From positions 124,001 to 188,000 of the forward strand of contig NZ_JACNMO010000007.1 in the NCBI RefSeq assembly GCF_020622345.1: DNA of 64,000 nucleotides, in the 5' to 3' direction. This document shows positions 16,395 to 24,334 of the stretch, one piece after another; within the stretch, counting starts at the first letter, position 1; each line of letters begins with the position of its first letter. Under the pieces are notes generated by a model that was not told the origin of the DNA, searched no databases, and saw only the letters and a list, made by a program, of their open reading frames with translations. The position numbers and the translations under genes were made by a program. This DNA comes from Roseobacter weihaiensis (GTDB taxonomy: Bacteria > Pseudomonadota > Alphaproteobacteria > Rhodobacterales > Rhodobacteraceae).

Positions 16395-16500
16395 ATATCC
16401 ACAGACTTATCCTCTGTGGATAAAGAAATTTTAACGAAAGTTACCGCGTCAGATGCGAACATTGGGGTGGAAAGATACGTCCTCGGCTCTCTGTGGATAA
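16395..16500. promoter_or_regulatory. Three DnaA-box-like nonamers
   Basis: ATATCCACA (16395-16403, one mismatch) and TGTGGATAA (16415-16423, exact) face each other in an inverted repeat TATCCACAG-N9-CTGTGGATA. A second exact TGTGGATAA is at 16492-16500. The genes that usually flank alphaproteobacterial oriC (hemE, rho, parAB, gidAB) are absent from the window, so DnaA-responsive transcription is at least as likely as an origin. Confidence 0.5.
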
Positions 16501-16507
16501 GCCCTGG

Positions 16508-16522
16508 TTAAAATTTTCTTAA
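16508..16522 (+). promoter_or_regulatory. CtrA-box candidate TTAA-N7-TTAA
   Basis: TTAA (16508-16511), seven bases, then TTAA (16519-16522) matches the full CtrA consensus known from Caulobacter and used in Rhodobacterales. It lies about 80 bp upstream of the start codon at 16601. A partial TTAA-N6-TTAC lies at 16431-16444. Because the tract is AT-rich a chance match is possible, but the spacing is exact. Confidence 0.5.
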
Positions 16523-16600
16523 GATAAAAATTTCTTTTCAACTCTCTCAAGGCGGGCAAGCGTTTAAGGGCGATCAACCTGAAACTGAAAGGGATATACC

Positions 16601-16894
16601 ATGAAAACTAACGCACAGCGCTCAACTTTTACCGAAGCTGATTTGCTCGCCCCTACCGCCGACCTGCACGCCGGGGAGGCCACGGGCCTCTTTACCACTT
16701 CAATGGCACCTGCAGGCACCGATATGATGTGCGGTGACGGCACAGCTCTCTTCACCACCTCGATGGCACCCGAAGGCTGCGTCCTGGCAGGCGATGACAC
16801 CGGCCTTTACACCACAAGCATGGTGTCCGGGCGCGACGCCTTGTCGGGCGAGGCGACCGGGCTTTTCACCACGAGCATGACGCCGTCTTGCTGA
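16601..16894 (+). CDS. Small repeat protein with four TGLFTTSM-type repeats (possible multi-core peptide precursor)
   Basis: A 97-residue protein not recognised as any characterised family. Residues 1-22 look like a leader (MKTNAQRSTFTEADLLAP). Then an octamer recurs four times: TGLFTTSM 28-35, TALFTTSM 48-55, TGLYTTSM 67-74 and TGLFTTSM 86-93, with periods of 20, 19 and 19. Each is preceded by G-(E/D)-x and three are followed by a residue and Pro. Three cysteines lie between or after repeats (C44, C60, C97). There is no signal peptide or membrane segment. AAAGGG 7 bases before the ATG fixes the start. The layout resembles a ribosomal peptide precursor with repeated cores, but no known modification enzyme is adjacent; a short structural or binding protein is the alternative. 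Confidence 0.75.
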   Translation: MKTNAQRSTFTEADLLAPTADLHAGEATGLFTTSMAPAGTDMMCGDGTALFTTSMAPEGCVLAGDDTGLYTTSMVSGRDALSGEATGLFTTSMTPSC

Positions 16895-16907
16895 CCTGAC
16901 AAACGCG

Positions 16908-16935
16908 TGGACCGCGCAGGGGTACGCGTGGTCCA
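16908..16935 (+). promoter_or_regulatory. Hairpin between the repeat-protein gene and its partner
   Basis: TGGACC (16908-16913) pairs with GGTCCA (16930-16935), with one more G-U pair outside, across a 16-nt loop. ACGCGTGG is also repeated directly on both sides. It lies 14-41 bases after the stop of the repeat-protein gene and about 40 before the next start. There is no T-run, so it may act as an mRNA stability element or weak attenuator rather than an intrinsic terminator. Confidence 0.4.
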
Positions 16936-16974
16936 TCCGATCAAGATCCGCAAGAACCGATAAAGAGATCCCCC

Positions 16975-18024
16975 ATGTCCAATGTTGTTCCGATCGGTTT
17001 GCCACGCAGGCCGAATACCGCGCAGCGGCAAGCCGCTCTCATCAACAGCTTTGCCCGGCATCGACGGCAGCCTGAGGATGTCTTTTGGCTGAAGGAAAAC
17101 GCCGAAGTGCTGAATGTGCTGGCGACCGGCGGGGCCGCGCTGCCGGCGCAAAGCCTCGATGTTTTCAAGGGGTTTTACGACGGTCTGGAACAGCGGTTGC
17201 GATTTTTCCCGCAATACTACCGGTTTTTGCTGTCGATTTGCCTTGATCTCGAAGACCTCGGCTATGAGGGCGAAAAGGGCCGGGCGCTGTGTCAATGGGT
17301 GGCGCAGGCCGACCTGCCGACCTCGGAATTGTCCGATCTGCAACGCGCCGAGGCGCAACGTCTGCTGGCGCGCCGGGGGTGCGGCAGGCTGGACGGGGAT
17401 CTTGAACAGCGCCTGCGCCGTTTTATCGGCCATTCCGAAACCTTCGCGCTGCCCAACAAAAAAGCGGCCTATGAGCTGACCCACATCGTCTTTTATCTCT
17501 CTGAATACGGGAAACGTTCGCCCGGCCTGTCAGAAGCTGCGGTGGTCAGCCTCGAATTCGCGGGGCTTCTGGCCTATCTCGACCAAGACATTGATCTGCT
17601 TTCGGAAATCTGTGTCGCTTTGCGTTTTGCCGGAGAAACCCCAAGTGCTGTCTGGGAAGACTGGCTTTCGCGGGAGCTTGCCGGTTTCGTCCTGTCGGCG
17701 GCCCCCGATGGTCCTGCACCGGATGCCTATCACGAGTATTTGGTCACCAGCTGGTGGGCGGAGCTTGCCGGTCTGTCAGGGTTTCCTGGCATGCCGCAAA
17801 CGGCAGGGGTGATGGTCACACGGCATGCTACACGCAAGGGGCCGTTGCGGGCGATCTCAGAGGTCCTGTATGGGCTCGGCCCGGGGCGGACCGGCGACTG
17901 GGATCAGATGCGCGCGATCTTCGAACGAACTCTGGCCGCAGAGCATCAGCAGATCCTTGAAGGGGCTGCCCGATCCTCCACCCGGTTTGATGCGTTCTTC
18001 GCGGGATTTTCGCGCGCGATGTGA
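16975..18024 (+). CDS. Unknown 349-residue helical protein, partner of the repeat protein
   Basis: Not recognised as a characterised family. The sequence reads as mostly alpha-helical, soluble, without signal peptide or Walker, radical-SAM, ATP-grasp or protease motifs. Its most distinctive stretch is NKKAAYELTHIVFYLSEYG at 161-179, with H170; DAYHEYLVTSWW follows at 250-261 and FAGETPSAVWEDW at 218-230. The Y-x-L-T-H-x-x-F-Y pattern weakly recalls actinobacterial helical proteins of unknown function, from memory only. It starts 80 bp after the repeat-protein gene in the same direction with AAGAGA as ribosome binding site, so one operon is likely. It could be a maturation enzyme, chaperone or regulator of the repeat protein. 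Confidence 0.7.
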   Translation: MSNVVPIGLPRRPNTAQRQAALINSFARHRRQPEDVFWLKENAEVLNVLATGGAALPAQSLDVFKGFYDGLEQRLRFFPQYYRFLLSICLDLEDLGYEGEKGRALCQWVAQADLPTSELSDLQRAEAQRLLARRGCGRLDGDLEQRLRRFIGHSETFALPNKKAAYELTHIVFYLSEYGKRSPGLSEAAVVSLEFAGLLAYLDQDIDLLSEICVALRFAGETPSAVWEDWLSRELAGFVLSAAPDGPAPDAYHEYLVTSWWAELAGLSGFPGMPQTAGVMVTRHATRKGPLRAISEVLYGLGPGRTGDWDQMRAIFERTLAAEHQQILEGAARSSTRFDAFFAGFSRAM

Positions 18025-18066
18025 TGAATTTGTTATATTACAGGCGAGTAGAGGGCGTTCCTAACG

Positions 18067-18390
18067 TCACATCGAAAAGGACGTACCGCATCCGCAAGAG
18101 CTGGTCGCATTGGGGTTGTTGATGACAAACCGCGCGCCGATCAGTTCTTCGCTGAAGTCAATTATCGCATCCGCCAGAAACGGTAGGGAGACCGCGTCCA
18201 CCACGACTTTCTGACCGGCACCTTCCAGCACGAGATCATCATCGCGGGGCTCGTCCAGCTCGATCTCATAGTGAAATCCGGAACATCCGCCCCCTTCAAC
18301 GGCGACGCGCAGCGCCTTGCCTTCGCCGGAGGCACCGATCTCGGCCAGTCGTTCAAAAGCGCGTGGAGTAACTTTGGGAGGAAGTTGCAT
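18067..18390 (-). CDS. erpA: A-type iron-sulfur carrier (HesB/IscA family, ErpA-like)
   Basis: Carrier that delivers Fe-S clusters to apo-proteins. The 107 residues include the three conserved cysteines: C36 in GGGCSG and the C-terminal pair C99-G-C101 in SSCGCGTSF. Start and length are normal for the family. It converges with the unknown 349-residue gene and is divergent from dgt with 82 bp between start codons. Whether it equals ErpA, IscA or SufA cannot be settled from sequence alone; a lone copy away from isc/suf genes favours ErpA. Confidence 0.85.
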   Translation of the reverse strand: MQLPPKVTPRAFERLAEIGASGEGKALRVAVEGGGCSGFHYEIELDEPRDDDLVLEGAGQKVVVDAVSLPFLADAIIDFSEELIGARFVINNPNATSSCGCGTSFSM

Positions 18391-18472
18391 TGCCGTGCTC
18401 CGTCAAGCGGTTTCATTAACGCGATGCATGCAATATACGAAGTCGAAGGACAGGCGACAAGGACCCTCGGCA

Positions 18473-19624
18473 ATGACAGTTTCTTTTGCCTCTGATCCGG
18501 CACAGGCCCGTGGACGGCGCATGCCCGAGGAAGAGAGTAGATTCCGGTCCTGTTTTCAACGGGATCGCGACCGGATCATCCATGCCAGCGCGTTCCGGCG
18601 GCTCAAGCACAAGACTCAGGTCTTTATCGAGCATGAGGGAGATTACTATCGCACCCGGCTGACCCATTCCATTGAGGTCGCCCAGGTCGCGCGCACGATT
18701 GCAGGTGCGTTGGGGCTGAACCCTGAACTGACGGAGGCGGTGGCTCTGGCGCATGATCTGGGCCACACCCCCTTTGGTCACACCGGCGAGGATGCGCTGT
18801 CGGCCATGATGGCCCCCTATGGGGGGTTCGATCACAATGCGCAGGCGATCCGCATCGTCACAAATCTGGAGCGGCATTATGCGGATTTCGACGGGCTCAA
18901 CCTCACCTGGGAGACGCTGGAGGGGCTGGCCAAGCACAACGGCCCGGTGCTGGGCGAGGTGCCCTGGGCGCTGCGGGCCTATAATGACCAGCACGATCTG
19001 GAGTTGCACACCTTCGCCAGCGCCGAGGCGCAGGTGGCCGCGATCGCGGATGACGTGGCCTATAATCACCACGATCTGCATGACGGTCTGCGGGCCGAGC
19101 TGTTTTCGACGGACGAACTGGCGATGCTGCCCATTCTTGACAGGTGTTTTGCACAGGTGGATGCGCTCTATCCCGGGCTGAACTATTACCGTCGGCGGCA
19201 TGAGGCGCTGCGGCGGTTTTTTGGCGTGCTGGTCGAGGATGTGATTACGCTGGCGCAGGGCCGTCTGGCCGCGCTGCAACCGCAGTCGGTGCATGACATC
19301 CGGGCTGCCGGTCACACCATCATCCGGTTTTCCGACGCGGTCTTTGCCGATCTCAAGGTGATCCGCGCGTTTCTCTTTGACCGGATGTACCGCGCGCCCA
19401 GCGTGATCGGGATGCGCGCAAAGGTCACCACGGTGGTCGAGGAGCTTTTCCCCTATTTCATGGCGCATCCCGATCAACTGCCCAAACAGTGGCGCAAGGA
19501 CGTGGAAGAGACGCAATCCGAGACCGATCTGGCGCGGATCGTGTCCGACTACATTGCAGGCATGACGGACCGCTTTGCCCTGCAGGAACACGCCCGTCTG
19601 ATTGCAAAGGATTCCGAGGCCTGA
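18473..19624 (+). CDS. dgt: Deoxyguanosinetriphosphate triphosphohydrolase-like HD protein
   Basis: Hydrolyses dNTPs to deoxynucleoside and triphosphate, trimming the dNTP pool. The 383 residues open with RFRSCFQRDRDRIIHASAFRRL and carry the HD metal site: H65 in RLTHSIEVAQ, H94-D95 in AHDLGHTPFGH, and a later Asp. The ATG at 18473 is chosen since AAGGA lies 9 bases upstream and the protein then starts just before the conserved region; the frame is open 52 codons further. It belongs to the shorter bacterial class, whose preferred dNTP varies. Confidence 0.88.
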   Translation: MTVSFASDPAQARGRRMPEEESRFRSCFQRDRDRIIHASAFRRLKHKTQVFIEHEGDYYRTRLTHSIEVAQVARTIAGALGLNPELTEAVALAHDLGHTPFGHTGEDALSAMMAPYGGFDHNAQAIRIVTNLERHYADFDGLNLTWETLEGLAKHNGPVLGEVPWALRAYNDQHDLELHTFASAEAQVAAIADDVAYNHHDLHDGLRAELFSTDELAMLPILDRCFAQVDALYPGLNYYRRRHEALRRFFGVLVEDVITLAQGRLAALQPQSVHDIRAAGHTIIRFSDAVFADLKVIRAFLFDRMYRAPSVIGMRAKVTTVVEELFPYFMAHPDQLPKQWRKDVEETQSETDLARIVSDYIAGMTDRFALQEHARLIAKDSEA

Positions 19625-19699
19625 AGACGGGGCGTGCAGCGGTTGACCCGGCAAGCGGGCGTGATAAACCGCGCCCAAGCTCTCTGATGGGAAAACGCG

Positions 19700-21442
19700 A
19701 TGAACCTTTTTGCCGATATCCGTGCGCATGTGCTGACGTGTCTGGACCAGATGGTCACTGCCGGGCAGTTGCCGCAAGGCCTGAGCATGACAAATGTGAC
19801 GGTCGAGCCGCCGCGCGATGCCGCCCATGGCGACATGGCCACCAATGCGGCGATGGTGCTGGCCAAGCCCGCAGGCCAAAAGCCGCGGGATATCGCTGAA
19901 GCGCTGGCCGAAAAGCTGCGCGAGGACCCGCGGATCACCGAGGCGCAGGTGGCGGGCCCCGGCTTTCTGAACCTGCGGTTGGCCCCCGAGGCCTGGCGCG
20001 ACGTGCTGGGGGCGGTTCTGGCACAGGGCACCGATTTTGGCCGCGCCAGTCTGGGGGCCGGGCAACGGGTGAATGTGGAATATGTCTCCGCCAACCCCAC
20101 GGGACCCCTGCACGTGGGGCACACGCGGGGGGCGGTCTTTGGTGATGCGCTGGCCTCGCTGCTGGATTTTGCGGGTTTTGACGTCACGCGGGAATACTAC
20201 ATCAACGATGGCGGGGCGCAGGTCGATGTGCTGGCCCGGTCGGTCTATCTGCGGTATCTGGAAGCGCACGGTCAGGACGTGGCCTTTCCCGACGGCACAT
20301 ACCCCGGCGACTACCTCATCGCGGTGGGGCAACAGCTCAAGGAAAAAGTGGGCGATGCCTTCGTGGGCAAGGGAGAGCAGTTCTGGCTGGAAGAGGTCCG
20401 GGACTTCTCGACCGAGGCGATGATGGACCTGATCCGGGCCGATCTGAAGGCACTGGGCGTGGAAATGGATGTCTTTTACTCCGAGAAGTCGCTTTACGGG
20501 ACGGGTCGGATCGAGGCGGCGATTGACGATCTCAAGGAAAAGGGTCTGATCTACGAAGGTGTGCTGGAGCCGCCCAAGGGCAAAAAGCCCGAGGATTGGG
20601 AGCCACGCGAGCAGACCCTGTTCAAATCGACCGAACATGGGGACGACGTGGATCGTCCGGTGATGAAATCGGATGGCTCCTGGACCTACTTCGCGCCCGA
20701 TATCGCTTATCATTATGACAAGGTGAGCCGCGGGTTCGACGCGCTGATCGATGTGTTCGGCGCGGATCACGGCGGCTATGTCAAGCGGATGAAGGCGGCG
20801 GTCTCGGCGCTGTCCGAGGGAAAGGTGTCGCTGGACATCAAGCTGACGCAGTTGGTGAAGCTCTACAAGAACGGTGAGCCCTTCAAGATGTCCAAGCGGG
20901 CAGGGACCTTTGTCACCCTGCGCGATGTGGTCGACCAGGTCGGCCCGGATGTCACCCGCTTTGTGATGCTGACGCGCAAGAACGATGCGATGCTGGATTT
21001 TGATTTCGACAAGGTGATGGAGCAGAGCCGCGAGAACCCGGTGTTTTATGTGCAATATGCGCATGCGCGGGTGGCCTCGGTGCTGCGTCGGGCGCAGGAG
21101 GCGGGCGTGGCGGTGGATGACGCGACCCTCGCTGCCGCCGATCTGACGCTGATTGACCATGCCGCGGAGCTTGGCCTGATCGCCAAGCTGGCCGAATGGC
21201 CGCGCTTGGTGGAAACCGCCGCGCGCAGCAACGAGCCGCACCGGGTGGCCTTTTACCTCTACGAGCTGGCGGGCGTCTTTCATGCGCTGTGGAACAAGGG
21301 CAATGAGCTGCCTGATTTGCGGTTTGTGCAGGATGACCCAAAAGTCACACAAGCGAAAATCGCGCTTGCGCGCGCCACGAGCGTTGTAATTGCGTCCGGT
21401 CTTGGTATTCTTGGTGTCACACCGGCGCAGGAAATGCGATAG
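19700..21442 (+). CDS. argS: Arginyl-tRNA synthetase
   Basis: Charges tRNA-Arg in the cytoplasm. The 580 residues hold the N-terminal Arg_tRNA_synt_N tRNA-binding domain, the class I catalytic core with the HIGH variant in [13 protein letters not shown], the KMSKS counterpart in [11 protein letters not shown], and the C-terminal DALR anticodon-binding domain ending near [10 protein letters not shown]. The length is usual. It lies 75 bp after dgt and 81 bp before the SPOR-protein gene, all in one direction, consistent with a housekeeping operon. Confidence 0.95.
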   Translation: MNLFADIRAHVLTCLDQMVTAGQLPQGLSMTNVTVEPPRDAAHGDMATNAAMVLAKPAGQKPRDIAEALAEKLREDPRITEAQVAGPGFLNLRLAPEAWRDVLGAVLAQGTDFGRASLGAGQRVNVEYVSANPTGPLHVGHTRGAVFGDALASLLDFAGFDVTREYYINDGGAQVDVLARSVYLRYLEAHGQDVAFPDGTYPGDYLIAVGQQLKEKVGDAFVGKGEQFWLEEVRDFSTEAMMDLIRADLKALGVEMDVFYSEKSLYGTGRIEAAIDDLKEKGLIYEGVLEPPKGKKPEDWEPREQTLFKSTEHGDDVDRPVMKSDGSWTYFAPDIAYHYDKVSRGFDALIDVFGADHGGYVKRMKAAVSALSEGKVSLDIKLTQLVKLYKNGEPFKMSKRAGTFVTLRDVVDQVGPDVTRFVMLTRKNDAMLDFDFDKVMEQSRENPVFYVQYAHARVASVLRRAQEAGVAVDDATLAAADLTLIDHAAELGLIAKLAEWPRLVETAARSNEPHRVAFYLYELAGVFHALWNKGNELPDLRFVQDDPKVTQAKIALARATSVVIASGLGILGVTPAQEMR

Positions 21443-21523
21443 CAAAAAACGCAGCCCGCGCCCGAGCAGCAACTCTCTAGACAGACCCTGTGGGCAATGT
21501 ACCCAAAGGGCAGTGAGGCACTG

Positions 21524-22525
21524 ATGGCGGATGTGGAATTCTCCCATGGCATGGGGGCTTATGGGCGGCATGCCGATGGGCAGCCCCCTCAGAATGCGAC
21601 ACCTAACTCTTTGGTTACCCTGACGAATATCGCGGGCGCTGCGGTGTCGCTGGCACTGATCACAGGCGTGGCGGTCTGGGGATATAAACTGATGGTGCGC
21701 GATGTGAGCGGTATTCCGGTGGTTCGGGCCGCAGAGGGAGAGATGCGGGTGCGCCCCGAAGATCCCGGCGGGCAGCTGGCCCGGCACCAGGGGTTGGCGG
21801 TCAACGAGATTGCAGCCCAGGGGGTTGCCTCCGGTCCGGTCGACCGTGTCGTGCTGGCCCCCGCCGATGTGGCACTGTCTGAGGAAGATCAGCCGATTGT
21901 TGCCGCCGACGCCGCCCCTGTGGTGCCCCCCGCGCCGCTGGCACCGGCGGCAGCTTCCTTTGGGGAAACGCCGCAAGACCTCTCCGCCCGGCTACAGCAA
22001 GGGGCGATTGATGAGGTGGTCGCCGCGTTGACCGCAAATGTCACACCCCTTTCCGGCTCGGATGGTCCCAAGACGGTGCAGGCTCGCCCCTCAGCAGACC
22101 CCGCAGCGCCGCAACCGGCTGTCCTGACAACCACCGCAGCCCCCATAGATGCCCCCGGCGTGCGTGTCTCCGTCCGGCCTCAGTTGCGCCCCGCCAACGC
22201 GCCCGCTCTGGGGCAGCAGGCCTCTTATTCTGAACCAGCACCTGTGGCTGAGATTGACGCCGATGCGATCCCGGCCGGCACGCGTCTGGTGCAGCTTGGG
22301 GCGTTTGACACCGCAGAGGTGGCCCGCGCGGAATGGGCCCGCCTGCAGGCGCGCTTTGGCGATGTGCTGCAGGACAAGTCCCGCGTCGTGCAGCAGGCGC
22401 AATCGGGTGGACGGAACTTTTACCGGTTGCGGGCGATGGGGTTTTTGGACCTCAACGACACGCGCCGGTTCTGCTCTGCCTTCAAGGCCGAAGGGGTCGA
22501 TTGTATTCCGGTTCAGGTCAAGTAA
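21524..22525 (+). CDS. SPOR-domain protein, single-pass membrane
   Basis: A 333-residue bitopic protein. After a cytoplasmic N-terminus of about 35 residues, one membrane helix (about 37-58, GAAVSLALITGVAVWGY) leads into a long proline/alanine-rich periplasmic linker and a C-terminal SPOR domain (about 255-333: LVQLGAFDTAEVARAEWARL and FYRLRAMGF). SPOR domains bind denuded peptidoglycan at division sites. The start at 21524 has GAGG 5 bases upstream; an in-frame ATG at 21497 is weaker. It precedes nagZ by 3 bases, tying it to cell-wall remodelling and recycling. Confidence 0.85.
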   Translation: MADVEFSHGMGAYGRHADGQPPQNATPNSLVTLTNIAGAAVSLALITGVAVWGYKLMVRDVSGIPVVRAAEGEMRVRPEDPGGQLARHQGLAVNEIAAQGVASGPVDRVVLAPADVALSEEDQPIVAADAAPVVPPAPLAPAAASFGETPQDLSARLQQGAIDEVVAALTANVTPLSGSDGPKTVQARPSADPAAPQPAVLTTTAAPIDAPGVRVSVRPQLRPANAPALGQQASYSEPAPVAEIDADAIPAGTRLVQLGAFDTAEVARAEWARLQARFGDVLQDKSRVVQQAQSGGRNFYRLRAMGFLDLNDTRRFCSAFKAEGVDCIPVQVK

Positions 22526-22528
22526 CCC

Positions 22529-23527
22529 ATGGCACGGTTCGGGGCGACAATCCTTGACGCGGACGGGCTGCGGCTCTCTGCCGAGGAAAAGTCGTTTTTT
22601 CGCGCCGCCAATCCTTATGGTTTTATCCTCTTTGCCCGCAACATAGACACAGAAGATCAGGTACGCGCGCTCTGTGCCGAGATGCGCGACTGCGTGGGGC
22701 GCGAGGCTCCCATCACCATCGATCAGGAAGGCGGTCGCGTGCAGCGCCTGCGCGCGCCGCTCTGGACCGAATGGCAGCCGCCGCTCGATTTCGTGGGGGC
22801 TGCCGGGGCGAAGGCCGAAGAGGCGATGTATCTGCGCTACCGCCTGATCGCGGCGGAACTGCATGCACTTGGCATCGACAGCAACTGCGCGCCGATGGTC
22901 GATGTTGCCGGGCCTCAGACCCATGATTTCCTGCGCAACCGCTGCTATGGCACGGCCCCCGATGCCGTGGCCCGGCTGGGCCGCGCGGCGGCAGACGGTT
23001 TGCTGGCGGGTGGCGTGATCCCGGTGCTCAAGCACATTCCCGGCCATGGCCGGGCGACACAGGACAGCCACTTTGATCTGCCCACCGTCGAAGCGTCGCA
23101 CGGCGATCTCAGCGCCCATGATTTTGCCCCCTTCAAGGCCTTGAATGATCTGCCGATGGGGATGACGGCGCATCTGGTCTATGCCGCTCTCGACAGCAAG
23201 CCCGCGACCCTGTCGTCCAAGGTCATGACCCTGATCCGTGACGAGATCGGGTTCGACAATCTTATCATGACCGACGATATCTCGATGAAGGCGCTGCAAG
23301 GCTCGTTGACCCAGATCACCTGCGCCGCGCTTGCGGCGGGCTGCGATGTGATCCTGCACTGCAATGGCACGCTGGCGGCCCGGCAAGAGGTCGCTGAGGC
23401 CGCAGGCGAGATGTCCTTTGCGGCACAGACCCGCGCCCTGCGCGCCCTGAATGCCCGCACCCAACCGGACGATGTTGACATTCCCGCCGCGCGCGCCCAG
23501 CTTGAGACGCTGTTGAACGGGGCGTGA
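22529..23527 (+). CDS. nagZ: Beta-N-acetylhexosaminidase
   Basis: Cytosolic GH3 enzyme that removes N-acetylglucosamine from recycled anhydro-muropeptides. The 332 residues contain TIDQEGGRVQRL near the start and the NagZ loop signature KHIPGHGRATQDSHFDLP, which supplies the His-Asp general acid/base; MTDDISMKAL holds the nucleophile Asp. It sits between the SPOR-protein gene (3 bp) and scpA. The anmK gene of the same recycling pathway is 16 kb away in this window. Confidence 0.92.
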   Translation: MARFGATILDADGLRLSAEEKSFFRAANPYGFILFARNIDTEDQVRALCAEMRDCVGREAPITIDQEGGRVQRLRAPLWTEWQPPLDFVGAAGAKAEEAMYLRYRLIAAELHALGIDSNCAPMVDVAGPQTHDFLRNRCYGTAPDAVARLGRAAADGLLAGGVIPVLKHIPGHGRATQDSHFDLPTVEASHGDLSAHDFAPFKALNDLPMGMTAHLVYAALDSKPATLSSKVMTLIRDEIGFDNLIMTDDISMKALQGSLTQITCAALAAGCDVILHCNGTLAARQEVAEAAGEMSFAAQTRALRALNARTQPDDVDIPAARAQLETLLNGA

Positions 23528-23542
23528 AAGTCGATATGGGGC

Positions 23543-24334
23543 ATGGCTGAGATACCATTCGAAGAAGACACGATGTCCGTGGCCGACCGCATGGCGGCCG
23601 AAGCGCTGATCGTGGATGTGGACGGGTTCGAGGGGCCGCTTGATGTGCTTTTGACGCTCAGTCGTACGCAAAAGGTCGATCTGCGTAAAATTTCGGTGCT
23701 GGACCTGGCCAAACAATACCTCGCCTTTGTCGAACGGGCCAAGGCGCTGCGTCTGGAACTCGCCGCGGACTACCTGGTCATGGCCGCCTGGCTTGCGTTT
23801 TTGAAATCGCGCCTGCTGCTGCCGCCCGATCCGACCGAGGACGGCCCCAGCGGCGAGGAACTGGCCGCCCATCTGGCCTTTCAGCTCGAACGCCTGCAAG
23901 CCATGCGCGATGCCGCCGCCCGGCTGATGGGGCGCGACCGGCTGGGGCGGGATTTCTTTGCGCGCGGCCAGACCCATGAGGTGACCCGCACGCGCAAGAT
24001 CCAGTACACCGCCACACTGCTGGACCTGATGCAGGGCTATGCCCGCATTCGCACCCGCGATGATTTCCGCCCCTTCGTCATGGACCGGGATGCGGTGTTC
24101 ACGATGGAGCAGGCGCTTGAGCGTATGCGCGGCCTGATGGGATATGCGGGCGAGTGGACCGATATCGCCAGCTACCTGCCCGAAGGCTGGGAGCTGGACC
24201 CGGTGCGGCGGCGCTCTGCCACGGCAGCGACCTTTGCGGCCTCGCTTGAGCTTGTCAAAGAGGGTCATCTGGAGATACGGCAGTCCGAGACATTCGCGCC
24301 CATCCAGCTGCGCAAAAAGGACCGCCATTCGTGA
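23543..24334 (+). CDS. scpA: Segregation and condensation protein A
   Basis: Kleisin subunit that bridges the heads of the SMC dimer in chromosome condensation. The 263 residues open with the kleisin signature FEGPLDVLLTLSRTQKVDL and end with the winged-helix tail region EGHLEIRQSETFAPIQLR. Its last bases overlap the GTG start of scpB, the usual coupled arrangement. The ribosome binding site at 23543 is weak; an internal ATG at 23573 also exists but would remove little. Confidence 0.92.
   Translation: MAEIPFEEDTMSVADRMAAEALIVDVDGFEGPLDVLLTLSRTQKVDLRKISVLDLAKQYLAFVERAKALRLELAADYLVMAAWLAFLKSRLLLPPDPTEDGPSGEELAAHLAFQLERLQAMRDAAARLMGRDRLGRDFFARGQTHEVTRTRKIQYTATLLDLMQGYARIRTRDDFRPFVMDRDAVFTMEQALERMRGLMGYAGEWTDIASYLPEGWELDPVRRRSATAATFAASLELVKEGHLEIRQSETFAPIQLRKKDRHS

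Larger units (their letters stand above)
16245..16600. other. AT-rich intergenic region with DnaA-box-like and CtrA-box-like sites
   Basis: A 356-bp divergent gap between xth and the repeat-protein gene with no coding frame. It holds TTAACC (16360-16365) facing GGTTAA (16390-16395), three DnaA-box-like nonamers, a TTAA-N7-TTAA element at 16508-16522, and an AT-rich tract from about 16505 to 16550, unlike the GC-rich surroundings. The ribosome binding site AAAGGG sits 7 bases before the ATG at 16601. Confidence 0.7.

Noticed and set aside
16395-16550. Chromosomal replication origin
   Set aside because: DnaA-like boxes and an AT-rich tract are present, but only three boxes and none of the usual oriC neighbours; kept as a regulatory region.
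18416-21976. 1186-residue minus-strand open frame
   Set aside because: Lies opposite dgt, argS and the SPOR gene, which have clear family motifs; the antisense protein is Arg/His/Gly-rich without domains and is explained by GC3 bias.
22091-24328. 745-residue minus-strand open frame
   Set aside because: Antisense to SPOR, nagZ and scpA; composition is that of a shadow frame.
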